NCBI GenBank assembly: GCA_027365225.1
Contig: DAHXNV010000018.1
Coordinates: forward strand, 1-38,661
Origin: Gammaproteobacteria bacterium
Lineage (GTDB): Bacteria; Pseudomonadota; Gammaproteobacteria; Steroidobacterales; Steroidobacteraceae
Direction: 5' to 3'
DNA length: 38,661 nucleotides
Program-made: the position numbers and the translations under genes
Shown here: piece after piece, positions 27,978 to 35,505 of the stretch
Layout of the letters: every line of letters starts with the position of its first letter
Position numbering within the stretch: the first letter of the stretch is position 1
The notes under the pieces: model-generated
Databases searched by the model: none
Told to the model about the DNA's origin: nothing
What the model saw: the letters and a program-made list of their open reading frames with translations, nothing else

Positions 27978-29138
27978 TCAGGGGCGCTTCTCGAGCGGCA
28001 CGAACGGTCGCGGCTCGGGACCGACGTACGCGGCGGTCGGCCGGATGATCTTGCCGTCGGCGCGCTGCTCGATCACATGCGCCGCCCAGCCGGCGGTGCG
28101 GGCGATCACGAACAGCGGCGTGAACATCTCGGTCGGCACCTGCAGCAGATGGTAGGACACCGCCGAGAACCAGTCGAGGTTGGGAAACATGCGCTTCTCG
28201 CGCGTCATCACCGTCTCGATGCGCTCGGCGATCGCGAACATCCTCAGATCCCCGGCCTGCTCGCCGAGCTCGCGGGCGAGTGCCTTGATCACCTGATTGC
28301 GCGGATCAGACACGGTGTAGACCGGATGCCCGAAGCCGATGATGACTTCCTTGGCCGCCAGGCGCGCGCGGATGTCGGCCTCGGCCTGGTCGGGATCCGC
28401 ATAGCGCAGCTGAATCTCGCAGGCGACTTCGTTCGCCCCGCCATGCTTCGGTCCGCGCAGGGCGCCAATCGCGCCCGCGATGCACGAGTACATGTCCGAG
28501 CCGGTGCCGGCGATGACTCGGGCGGCAAACGTCGAGGCATTGAACTCGTGCTCGGCATAGAGAATGAGCGAGGTATGCATGGCCCGTACCCAGGAGGCCG
28601 GCGGCGGCCGGCGGTGCAGGACGTGCAGGAAATGCCCGCCGATCGAATCGTCCTCGGTCTCGAGCTGAACCTGGTGCCCGCCGTGGCTGGTGTGATACCA
28701 GTAGGCGAGCATCGAGCCGAGCGAGGCGATCAGACGATCGGCGATATCGCGCGCGCCGGACTCGCCGTGTTCCTCCTTCTCGGGCAGCGTGCAGCCGAGC
28801 GCCGAGACGCCGGTGCGCAGCACGTCCATCGGGTGGGCCGCGGCGGGGAGCGTCTCGAGCACGGCGCGCACCACGGCCGGCAGTGCGCGCAGCGAGCGCA
28901 GCTTGGCCTTGTAGGCGGTGAGCTCGGTCCGGTTCGGCAGGGTGCCGTGGATGAGCAGATGAGCGATCTCCTCGTACTCGCAAGCGGTGGCGATCTCGAG
29001 GATGTCGTAGCCGCGGTAGTGCAGGTCGTTGCCGCTGCGCCCGACGGTGCAGAGTGCCGTGTTGCCCGCCGTCACGCCGGAGAGCGCGACGGATTTCTTC
29101 GGTTTCAGCCCCGGAGCCGGCTGTGCAGTGGCGTTCAT
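27978..29138 (-). CDS. prpC: 2-methylcitrate synthase (citrate synthase family)
   Basis: This 386-residue enzyme condenses propionyl-CoA and oxaloacetate to 2-methylcitrate. The catalytic residues of the citrate synthase fold are present: His in [11 protein letters not shown] (His 232), His in GFGHPVY (His 271) and Asp in FPNLDWFSA (Asp 322). [20 protein letters not shown] and [10 protein letters not shown] are typical of PrpC rather than hexameric GltA. It is the first gene of the prp operon, with its start 76 bp from the divergent LysR gene across an AT-rich control region. The main alternative is a second citrate synthase, but prpD and prpB downstream make PrpC the likely role. Confidence 0.94.
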   Translation of the reverse strand: MNATAQPAPGLKPKKSVALSGVTAGNTALCTVGRSGNDLHYRGYDILEIATACEYEEIAHLLIHGTLPNRTELTAYKAKLRSLRALPAVVRAVLETLPAAAHPMDVLRTGVSALGCTLPEKEEHGESGARDIADRLIASLGSMLAYWYHTSHGGHQVQLETEDDSIGGHFLHVLHRRPPPASWVRAMHTSLILYAEHEFNASTFAARVIAGTGSDMYSCIAGAIGALRGPKHGGANEVACEIQLRYADPDQAEADIRARLAAKEVIIGFGHPVYTVSDPRNQVIKALARELGEQAGDLRMFAIAERIETVMTREKRMFPNLDWFSAVSYHLLQVPTEMFTPLFVIARTAGWAAHVIEQRADGKIIRPTAAYVGPEPRPFVPLEKRP

Positions 29139-29169
29139 GCGGCGACTCTAGCCTCGCCTGGGTCCAAAC

Positions 29170-29209
29170 GAAAATATATTGAAAATAAGATTTCGATATG
29201 TGAAAAATA
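29170..29209. promoter_or_regulatory. AT-rich operator region between prpC and LysR gene
   Basis: A 24-bp near-perfect palindrome (29176-29199) has arms ATATtGAAA and TTTCgATAT around a six-base centre. GAAAATA also recurs as direct repeats starting at 29170 and 29181, and as GAAAAATA at 29202, offsets of 11 and 21 bp (about one and two helical turns). It is the most AT-rich patch in the window. This is a good candidate binding site for the LysR protein encoded beside it. Confidence 0.65.
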
Positions 29210-29214
29210 TCATC

Positions 29215-30102
29215 ATGGAGCTGCGCCACCTGCGGTACTTCCTCGCCGTGGCCGAGGAGCTGAACATCACCCGCGCGGCGCGCCGGCTGAACATCTCGCA
29301 GCCGCCGCTGACGCAACAGCTCAAGGCGCTGGAGGCGGAACTCGGCGTGTCCCTCATCGACCGCTCGGCCTACCGCATCGGGTTGACCGATGCCGGCCAA
29401 GTGCTCGCGAGCGAGGCGGCGCGCATCCTGGACGCGGTGCGCGATGCGGCCGGGCGGGTGCGCGCGGCGGCCCGTGGCGCCCGGGGACGGGTCAGGGTGG
29501 GTTTCACGGAATCCGCCTCCTTCAATCCGCTGGTGACCTCCGTGCTGCGCGGGTTCCGGGCCGCCTATCCGCAAGTCGAGATCTCGCTCGAGGAGCACCC
29601 GTCCACGGATCTCGCCGCGCAGTTGCGGGGAGGCGGGATAGACGTGGGCTTCCTGCGTCCGCCGCTGCCGCAGGAGCGGGGGTTGGTATTCGACCTGCTG
29701 GAGCGGGAGCCCCTGGTCGTCGCGTTGCCCGGTGAGCACAAGCTGGCGCGGCGGCGCAGCGTGCGGCTGAGGGACCTCGCCGCCGAGACTTTCATTCTCT
29801 ATCCGCGCGCCGTGCGCCCGGGGCTGGCCGACGCGGTGGTCGAGGCCTGCGAGGCGGCGGGCTTTACGCCGCGGGTGGGACAATACGCACCGCAGCTGTC
29901 CTCCACGATCAATCTGGTCGCGGCATCGCTCGGCATTTCCGTCGTGCCGGCGAGCATGCGCTCGCTGCAGCCACGGACGGTGGCGTACGTGGCGCTGCGC
30001 GGCGAGACGTTGCATGCGCTGCTCGGTGTGGCGTATCGGGGTGAGGAGCGCTCCGCGGTGGTGCGCCAGTTCATCGAGCAGGCGCGGGCGGCCTCACAAT
30101 GA
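29215..30102 (+). CDS. LysR-family transcriptional regulator, likely controls prp genes
   Basis: This 295-residue regulator has the winged helix-turn-helix at its N-terminus (MELRHLRYFLAVAEELNITR, ARRLNISQPPLTQQLKALE). A coiled linker helix follows, then a periplasmic-binding-protein-like effector domain (GRVRVGFTESASFNPLV to the end). I start at the ATG at 29215, which matches the family exactly; a TTG 12 codons upstream lies inside the palindrome and is less likely. Divergence from prpC across 76 bp is the classic LysR arrangement, so the effector may be a propionyl-CoA or methylcitrate metabolite. Most known prp operons use PrpR or GntR regulators, so this is inference. Confidence 0.9.
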   Translation: MELRHLRYFLAVAEELNITRAARRLNISQPPLTQQLKALEAELGVSLIDRSAYRIGLTDAGQVLASEAARILDAVRDAAGRVRAAARGARGRVRVGFTESASFNPLVTSVLRGFRAAYPQVEISLEEHPSTDLAAQLRGGGIDVGFLRPPLPQERGLVFDLLEREPLVVALPGEHKLARRRSVRLRDLAAETFILYPRAVRPGLADAVVEACEAAGFTPRVGQYAPQLSSTINLVAASLGISVVPASMRSLQPRTVAYVALRGETLHALLGVAYRGEERSAVVRQFIEQARAASQ

Positions 30103-31574
30103 GCCGGACAACGCCGCGCGAGCCGCAGTGCGCACCGGACGGGCTTCCCGGCGGTTTGAGCGCATCGCTCGCTGCCGAGATCCGCCGGGTGTTTGACGGG
30201 CAGCTCGCGGCCGCGATGCGCCTGCGCAGCTCGACCGTGCGGGAACGCCTCGAGAGGCTCGAACGCCTGCGCGCGCAGATCCTCAGTCACCGCCGGGGGA
30301 TTCTCGAGGCGATTCAGGCGGATCTGGGTCGTCCCGAAACGGAGACCGAGCTGGCCGAGCTGCTGCCTCTGTTGGCGGATCTGGCCGACCATCGCCGGAA
30401 TCTGGCCCGGTGGCTGCGCGCGCGGCGCGTGCGCCCGACCGTCGCGACGCTCGGGACCCGCGCCTGGGTGCAGCGCGAGCCGCGCGGCCGCGCGCTGATC
30501 ATCTCGCCGTGGAACTATCCGCTGGTGCTCACGCTCGGACCGCTCATCCCCGCGCTCGCGTGCGGCAACACGGCCGTCATCAAGACCTCCGAGCTCGCGC
30601 CGCACAGCTCCAGCCTGCTCGCGAGCCTGATCCGCGCGGCGTTCGATGCGAGCGAGGTGGCGCTGTTCGAGGGTGACGCGTCGGTGGCCGGTGCTCTGCT
30701 GGAGCTGCCGTTCGACCATATTTTTTTTACCGGCTCGCCGGCGGTCGGTCGGGTGGTGATGAGCGCCGCGGCGCGGCATCTGTCCAGCATCACGCTCGAA
30801 CTCGGCGGCAAGTCGCCGGCGATCATCGATGCGAGTGCGGACGTGGAGCGCGCCGCCGATGTCATCGCCTGGAGCAAGTGTCTCAATGCGGGGCAGACGT
30901 GCATCGCGCCGGATCACTTATACGTGCACGAGACCGTCTACGAGCAGGTACTCGCGCGTCTCAAGCGTCGGCTCGCGGACTGGTACGGCCCCGATCCGGA
31001 ACGCTCGCCGGATCTGGCCCGGATCGTCAATGCGCGCCACACCCAGCGGCTTGCCGGGCTGCTCGAGGACGCCCGGTCGCGCGGCGCGCAGGTGCTGCAC
31101 GGCGGCGAGGTCGCTCCGCAGCGGCGATTCCTCGGCCCAACGCTGCTCGGGGGCGTGCCCGACGAGGCGCGCATCATGCAGGAGGAGATCTTCGGGCCGC
31201 TGTTACCGATCATCACCTACCGCTCGCAGGACGATCTCATCGGGCGGATCAATGCCGCGCCGAAACCGCTCGCGATGTACATCTGGTCGCGCCGGCCCCG
31301 CGCGGCGCGCCGGCTCATTGCGCAGACCAGCGCCGGCGGGACCTGCATCAATCAGGTCGCCGTGCAGTTCCTGCAGCACAACCTGCCGTTCGGCGGTGTC
31401 AATCACTCCGGCATCGGCAGCTATCACGGCGAGTGGGGCATCCGCGCGTTTTCGCACGAACGCGCGATCGTCGAGGCCGGATTGCAGCTCTCGAGCGCGC
31501 TCTTTCCGCCGTACGGCGCGCGCGTACGGCGCACGGTGGCGCTGCTGCGCAGGCTGTCCGCCTGGCTCGGCTAA
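30099..31574 (+). CDS. Aldehyde dehydrogenase, class 3-like
   Basis: This 491-residue NAD(P)-dependent enzyme has the catalytic cysteine in NAGQTCIAPDH (Cys 268), the general base in LELGGKSP (Glu 235) and the oxyanion Asn in ISPWNYPL (Asn 139). EEIFGPLLPI and LPFGGVNHSGIGSYHG are typical of ALDH3/coniferyl aldehyde dehydrogenases. The C-terminus is basic and amphipathic (RRTVALLRRLSAWLG), possibly a membrane anchor as in fatty aldehyde dehydrogenases. The start overlaps the LysR stop as ATGA, so both are coupled. The substrate is unknown; short-chain aldehydes such as propionaldehyde would fit the context. Confidence 0.88.
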   Translation: MSRTTPREPQCAPDGLPGGLSASLAAEIRRVFDGQLAAAMRLRSSTVRERLERLERLRAQILSHRRGILEAIQADLGRPETETELAELLPLLADLADHRRNLARWLRARRVRPTVATLGTRAWVQREPRGRALIISPWNYPLVLTLGPLIPALACGNTAVIKTSELAPHSSSLLASLIRAAFDASEVALFEGDASVAGALLELPFDHIFFTGSPAVGRVVMSAAARHLSSITLELGGKSPAIIDASADVERAADVIAWSKCLNAGQTCIAPDHLYVHETVYEQVLARLKRRLADWYGPDPERSPDLARIVNARHTQRLAGLLEDARSRGAQVLHGGEVAPQRRFLGPTLLGGVPDEARIMQEEIFGPLLPIITYRSQDDLIGRINAAPKPLAMYIWSRRPRAARRLIAQTSAGGTCINQVAVQFLQHNLPFGGVNHSGIGSYHGEWGIRAFSHERAIVEAGLQLSSALFPPYGARVRRTVALLRRLSAWLG

Positions 31575-31578
31575 CTGA

Positions 31579-32301
31579 CTAACGCCCGTCCTTGAAGTCG
31601 CCGCCGGCGAGGCTCGCGGCGGTCTGTCCGAACAGTATGTGGCGCGATTCCTCGCTCACCACCGGCTGCGCGGGAAACTCACCCGCGCGCGCGTAGGCGC
31701 GCTGCGTCGCGGAGCGCGCGGCGACGGCAGCGAACCAGCGCTTGAGGTTCGGAAATTCGTCCAGGTTCTGCCCCTGACGCTGATGGGGCACGATCCACGG
31801 ATAGCTGGCGATGTCGGCCACCGTGTATGCCTCGCCGGCGATGAACGGGCGGTCGGCGAGGCGCCGCTCGAGCACGCCGTACAGCCGGTTGGTCTCCCGC
31901 ACGTACCGCTCGATGGCATAGGGAATCTTCTCGGTCGCATACTGCGCGAAGTGGTGATTCTGCCCGGCCATCGGCCCGAGACCGGACACCTGCCAGAACA
32001 GCCATTGCAGCGTCTCGAACTCGCCGCGCGGGTCGGCGGGGATGAGCCGGCCGGTCTTCTTGCCGAGATACCACAGGATCGCGCCGGATTCGAACACCGA
32101 CAGCGGACCGCCGCCGCAGGCCGGCTCGTGATCGACGATGGCTGGCATGCGGTTGTTCGGCGAAATGGCCAGAAATTCCGGCCGGAACTGCTCGCCCTTG
32201 CCGATGTTCACCGGCACGATGCGATACGCCAGGGCCGATTCCTCGAGAAACATCGTGATCTTGTGGCCGTTCGGCGTCGGCCAGTAGTACAGATCGATCA
32301 C
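31579..32301 (-). CDS. YfcG-type glutathione S-transferase/disulfide-bond reductase
   Basis: This 240-residue protein is very similar to E. coli YfcG: VIDLYYWPTPNGHKITMFLE at the start, then EQFRPEFLAISPNNRMPAIV, PLSVFESGAILWYLGKKTG and LQWLFWQVSGLGPMAGQNHHF. YfcG-like proteins reduce disulfides with glutathione and lack the usual catalytic Ser/Cys, relying on the N-terminal Thr-Pro-Asn (TPN). The GTG at 32301 gives the YfcG N-terminus and follows a good GGAGGT site; an open frame of 30 more codons upstream is rejected. It is convergent with the aldehyde dehydrogenase, 4 bp apart. Confidence 0.9.
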   Translation of the reverse strand: MIDLYYWPTPNGHKITMFLEESALAYRIVPVNIGKGEQFRPEFLAISPNNRMPAIVDHEPACGGGPLSVFESGAILWYLGKKTGRLIPADPRGEFETLQWLFWQVSGLGPMAGQNHHFAQYATEKIPYAIERYVRETNRLYGVLERRLADRPFIAGEAYTVADIASYPWIVPHQRQGQNLDEFPNLKRWFAAVAARSATQRAYARAGEFPAQPVVSEESRHILFGQTAASLAGGDFKDGR

Positions 32302-32380
32302 CCCGCACCTCCAGACGATGATCTTAGAATCCTGCCCCGACACGTCTTCATGCCGTTCCAGGCAGCACTTGCCGTATCTC

Positions 32381-32412
32381 GGTCCTTGCAAGCCTTGGGG
32401 CTTGCAAGGACC
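32381..32412. repeat. Perfect 14-bp hairpin
   Basis: GGTCCTTGCAAGCC (32381-32394), loop TTGG, and its exact complement GGCTTGCAAGGACC (32399-32412). On the plus strand TTT follows, then G/C. The tail is too short for a standard terminator. No plus-strand gene ends just upstream. Confidence 0.75.
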
Positions 32413-32440
32413 TTTGGGCCGGTTCGCGGTTCTTCGTGGG

Positions 32441-32487
32441 GCGGCGCTGAGGCGGGTGAACGGTTACCCGTTCGCTGCCTCCGCCGC
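32441..32487. repeat. Long imperfect hairpin
   Basis: Seventeen base pairs in three helices: GCGGCG/CGCCGC, GAGGC/GCCTC and GAACGG/CCGTTC around the tetraloop TTAC. A two-base bulge and a 4x3 internal loop interrupt the stem. This looks more like an RNA fold than a protein-binding palindrome. Confidence 0.6.
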
Positions 32488-32552
32488 GCAGGCCACTCCC
32501 CGCGCGTAACTTCCCGCCCTCTCGGCGGTAGGCACGTCGTTCGTGCAGCTGA

Positions 32553-32581
32553 CATTATATCCAGGTCCGCGAACCGGCGCA
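32553..32581 (-). promoter_or_regulatory. Possible sigma-70 promoter reading toward the YfcG-like gene
   Basis: On the minus strand TTGCGC is followed after exactly 17 bases by TATAAT. A transcript from about 32546 would cross both hairpins before the GTG at 32301, giving a leader of about 245 nt. Confidence 0.45.
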
Positions 32582-32798
32582 AGGGACAGGACGACTCTCA
32601 CATGTGCCGCCGGACGCCCTGCTTCATTGCGCACGCAACGCCGCCGCGGCTGCCGTGAGCGGACGTTGCGCAAATGGCTCATACCGGCGGGGTCGCTCGC
32701 CTCCGTGCTCGTTCCGTCGCGCGAGGCGGTACGGTGCGGCGCCAGCCGGCGCGCGCGCACTTCACTTGCGTCGGGATCCTGCGTACGATCGGAGCGTC

Positions 32799-33407
32799 AT
32801 GCCATCACGAACCAACACGATGAGCGCCGAGCTGCCGCTGGTTTATCTGGTGCGCCACGGCGAGACGCCCTGGAGCCTCACCGGGCAGCACACCGGCTTG
32901 ACCGATCTGTCGCTGACCGAGCGCGGCGAGCAGGGCGCGCGCGAGCTCGCGCCGCGGCTGCAGGCTCTGCGCTTCGCGCTGGTGTTGAGCAGTCCGTTGC
33001 GGCGCGCGGTGCGCACCTGCGAGCTGGCCGGTTTCGCCGCCGCGGCGCGCACGGACCAGGATCTGTGCGAGTGGAACTATGGGGCCTACGAGGGGCGCAC
33101 AACGGCGCAAATCCGCGCCGAGCGGCCCGATTGGGATCTGTTTCGCGACGGCTGTCCCGACGGCGAGTGTGCCGTCGAGGTCGGGACGCGCGCCGATCGC
33201 GTGATCGCCCGGGTGCGCGCCGCAGCAGGCAACGCCCTGCTGTTCTCGAGCGGACACATTCTGCGGGTGTTGGCGGCCCGCTGGCTCGATCTGCCGCCGC
33301 AATCCGGCCGGTTGCTGCAGCTTGGCACCGCCAGCGTGAGCGTGCTCGGCTATGAGCACGGACCGCACGAGCCGGTGGTGCAGCTGTGGAACGAAACACG
33401 CCGTTGA
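32799..33407 (+). CDS. Histidine phosphatase family protein (phosphoglycerate mutase-like)
   Basis: This 202-residue protein has the phosphate-pocket motif YLVRHGETPWSLTGQHTGLTD with the nucleophilic His, the second Arg in SSPLRRAVRTC, the acid in CEWNYGAYEGRTTAQI, and the second His in FSSGHILRVLAARWL. The EWNYGxYEG segment is typical of broad-specificity phosphatases (SixA/CobC/YhfR-like branch) rather than glycolytic mutase. The ATG at 32799 follows GGAG; an alternative ATG lies seven codons on. The position next to the tal-pgi-gnd-zwf operon suggests a sugar-phosphate substrate, but this is only context. Confidence 0.88.
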   Translation: MPSRTNTMSAELPLVYLVRHGETPWSLTGQHTGLTDLSLTERGEQGARELAPRLQALRFALVLSSPLRRAVRTCELAGFAAAARTDQDLCEWNYGAYEGRTTAQIRAERPDWDLFRDGCPDGECAVEVGTRADRVIARVRAAAGNALLFSSGHILRVLAARWLDLPPQSGRLLQLGTASVSVLGYEHGPHEPVVQLWNETRR

Positions 33408-33697
33408 CGGGCGCGGGTGGACTGACGAGCCGGGCGCGACTGTGCTAATCTCCAAGATTGTGCGGCGTGGCGCCGGATGAGTTCCGGCTGACACCGTCTC
33501 CTGGCCGGGTGCGCGGCGAACGATCGGCTTGGACGGGCCGCTCAGGTTGTCCTGCCGCCTGAGGAAGGCCGGTGCGACGGATCTGACGGCGCCCGCGGCG
33601 ATCTCCCCGATCGAACGAAACGACTCCTCACTGCGAGTACGCCCGTCGGGAACGCCGGCGGCGACGCGCTTGTGCGATTTGAGACGGAGATGACACG
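33408..33697 (+). promoter_or_regulatory. Leader region of the tal-pgi-gnd-zwf operon
   Basis: This gap of 290 bp has no gene. An extended -10-like TGCTAATCT lies at 33452-33460, so the leader could exceed 200 nt. Within it CTCAGG (33541-33546) pairs with CCTGAG (33558-33563) inside a larger imperfect stem bounded by GCC/GGC. I cannot match it to a known riboswitch. No terminator T-tract is seen. Confidence 0.4.
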
Positions 33698-34783
33698 ATG
33701 AAAGCGACGCAGCTACTGCACCAGTTCGGACAGAGCATCTGGCTCGACAACATCACGCGTGATCTGCTCGACAGCGGAACACTGCGGCGTTACATCGCCG
33801 AGCTGTCGGTCACCGGCCTGACCTCCAATCCGACGATCTTCGATCATGCGGTGAAGAACAGCGCGGCGTATGACAGCTCGATCCGCGCGCAGCTCAAGGC
33901 GGGGCGCAAGGGCGAGACGCTGTTCTTCGACCTGGCGCTCGCGGACATCAGGCGGGCCGCGGATGAATTCCGCCCGACGTTCGAGCGCACCAACGGCGTC
34001 GATGGCTGGGTATCGCTCGAGGTCTCCCCGCAGCTCGCCTACGACACCGACAAGACCATCGCGGCGGCCAAGGCGCTGCACGCCGAGGCCGATCGGCCGA
34101 ATCTGTTCATCAAGATCCCCGGGACCAAGGCGGGGTTGCCGGCCATAGAGGCGGCGATCTTCGCGGGCATTGCCGTCAACGTGACGCTGCTGTTCTCGCG
34201 TGAACAGTACCTGGCCGCCGCCGAGGCGTATCTGCGCGGCATCGAGCGGCGCGTGGCGGCGGGACTGAATCCCGATGTCGGCTCCGTGGCTTCGGTGTTC
34301 ATCAGCCGCTGGGATGTGGCGGTGGCCGGCAAGACGCCGGCGGACCTGACCAACCGCCTGGGCATCGCCATTGCCGGGCGGACCTACCGCGCGGCGCTGC
34401 AGCTGTCGTTCTCGGCGCGCGCCCGGCGCCTGTACAATGCCGGAGCGCGGCCGCAGCGATTGCTTTGGGCCAGCACCGGCACCAAGGATCCCAAGGCCGA
34501 CCCGGCGCTGTACGTGAACGCGCTGGCGGCGCCGTTCACCGTCAACACGATACCCGAGGCCACGCTCAAGGCGGTGGCGGAACGTAGCGAAATCGGCACC
34601 GGTCTGGCCGAGGACGGCGGGGATTGCGAGCGGGTGCTCGCGCGGTTTGCCGAGGCCGGCATCGACGTGCTCGCGCTCGCCGAGCAGTTGCAGCAGGAGG
34701 GCGCGGCGGCGTTCGTGAAATCCTGGCAGGAGCTGCTCGCGGTCATCGCGGCGAAGAGCTCGGCGCTCGGCGCGGCGGCCTGA
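33698..34783 (+). CDS. tal: Transaldolase
   Basis: This 361-residue enzyme moves a dihydroxyacetone unit between sedoheptulose-7-P and erythrose-4-P/glyceraldehyde-3-P in the non-oxidative pentose phosphate pathway. The Schiff-base lysine is in NLFIKIPGTKAG (Lys 139), and TGLTSNPTIFDHAV and SVFISRWDVAV are family marks. It is the longer (about 360-residue) subfamily found in actinobacteria, cyanobacteria and some proteobacteria, not E. coli TalB. A GGAGA site precedes the ATG. It is the first gene of a five-gene sugar-phosphate operon, 5 bp before the ROK kinase. Confidence 0.94.
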   Translation: MKATQLLHQFGQSIWLDNITRDLLDSGTLRRYIAELSVTGLTSNPTIFDHAVKNSAAYDSSIRAQLKAGRKGETLFFDLALADIRRAADEFRPTFERTNGVDGWVSLEVSPQLAYDTDKTIAAAKALHAEADRPNLFIKIPGTKAGLPAIEAAIFAGIAVNVTLLFSREQYLAAAEAYLRGIERRVAAGLNPDVGSVASVFISRWDVAVAGKTPADLTNRLGIAIAGRTYRAALQLSFSARARRLYNAGARPQRLLWASTGTKDPKADPALYVNALAAPFTVNTIPEATLKAVAERSEIGTGLAEDGGDCERVLARFAEAGIDVLALAEQLQQEGAAAFVKSWQELLAVIAAKSSALGAAA

Positions 34784-34788
34784 CTGTC

Positions 34789-35505
34789 ATGAGAGTGCTC
34801 GCGGTCGATGTCGGTGGGACGCATGTGAAGATTCTCGCCACGAGTGAGAGCGAGAAGCGCGAGTTCGAATCCGGCCCGAAGCTGACGGCGCGGCAGATGG
34901 TCGCGCGCGTGAAGCGGCTGGCGCGCGGCTGGCGCTACGAGGCCGTCTCGATCGGTTACCCGGGGCCGGTCGTGCACGATCATGTGGTGGCCGAGCCGCA
35001 CAATCTTGGCGCCGGCTGGGTGGGCTTCGATTTTACCCGCGCTTTCGGCTGTCCGGTGCACATCATCAACGATGCGGCGATGCAGGCTTTGGGCAGCTAC
35101 CGCGGCGGCAGGATGCTCTTCCTCGGGCTCGGTACCGGCCTCGGCACCGCGCTCATCGTCGAGGGCCTGGTCGAGCCGATGGAAATCGGGCATCTGCCGT
35201 ATCTGAAGCATACTTACGAGGACTACGTCAGCGATCGGGCGCTCGAGCGCCTGGGAAAGAAGAAATGGCGCAAGCACGTCGTCGCCGTCGTCAAGCAGCT
35301 CACGGCGGCGCTCGAGCCCGATGAGATCGTGATCGGGGGCGGCAACGTCCGACACTTGAAGACGCTGCCGCCGTTGTGCCGTGCGGGTGACAACGCCAAC
35401 GCCTTCAAGGGTGGATTCGCGCTGTGGGAAAAGCCGGCCGCGGCGCGCCGCCCGCGCGCCTCGCGCCCGGCGGGCGGCCGCGCAAAGCGGGGGAGCCGGG
35501 CATGA
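34789..35505 (+). CDS. ROK-family sugar kinase (polyphosphate/ATP glucokinase-like)
   Basis: This 238-residue protein has the N-terminal phosphate loop [17 protein letters not shown], the catalytic-Asp region [18 protein letters not shown], the second phosphate loop [16 protein letters not shown], and EIGHLPY at the sugar site. The Cys-rich zinc motif of ROK repressors is absent, so this is a kinase, not a regulator. It is shorter than most ROK kinases (about 260-320) and resembles PpgK-like polyphosphate glucokinases. The tail is Arg/Ala-rich (last 25 residues). Within tal-pgi-gnd-zwf it would feed glucose-6-phosphate into the pathway. The stop overlaps pgi (ATGA). Confidence 0.87.
   Translation: MRVLAVDVGGTHVKILATSESEKREFESGPKLTARQMVARVKRLARGWRYEAVSIGYPGPVVHDHVVAEPHNLGAGWVGFDFTRAFGCPVHIINDAAMQALGSYRGGRMLFLGLGTGLGTALIVEGLVEPMEIGHLPYLKHTYEDYVSDRALERLGKKKWRKHVVAVVKQLTAALEPDEIVIGGGNVRHLKTLPPLCRAGDNANAFKGGFALWEKPAAARRPRASRPAGGRAKRGSRA

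Larger units (their letters stand above)
32302..32798. other. Gene-free, hairpin-rich intergenic region of about 500 bp
   Basis: I find no convincing protein gene here; open frames lack ribosome sites and protein-like composition. The region contains a 14-bp perfect hairpin, a long imperfect hairpin, a plus-strand -10-like TAGAAT at 32325-32330 and a perfect minus-strand TATAAT at 32553-32558. It could be a long 5' leader for the YfcG-like gene or hold a small RNA gene on either strand. Confidence 0.55.

Noticed and set aside
32337..32560. 6S RNA gene
   Set aside because: One stretch (AGGCCACTCCCC) and the hairpin recalled parts of E. coli 6S RNA, but the order of elements, the closing stem and the central bubble do not fit on either strand.
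32464..32760. 98-codon minus-strand ORF in the intergenic region
   Set aside because: Arg/Ala-rich translation, no ribosome site, and the segment is better explained as structured RNA or control DNA.
33541..33620. Cobalamin riboswitch
   Set aside because: GAGGAAGGCCGGTGCGACGG resembles part of the conserved core, but the B12 box and the other core segments are missing, and the genes downstream are not cobalamin-related.
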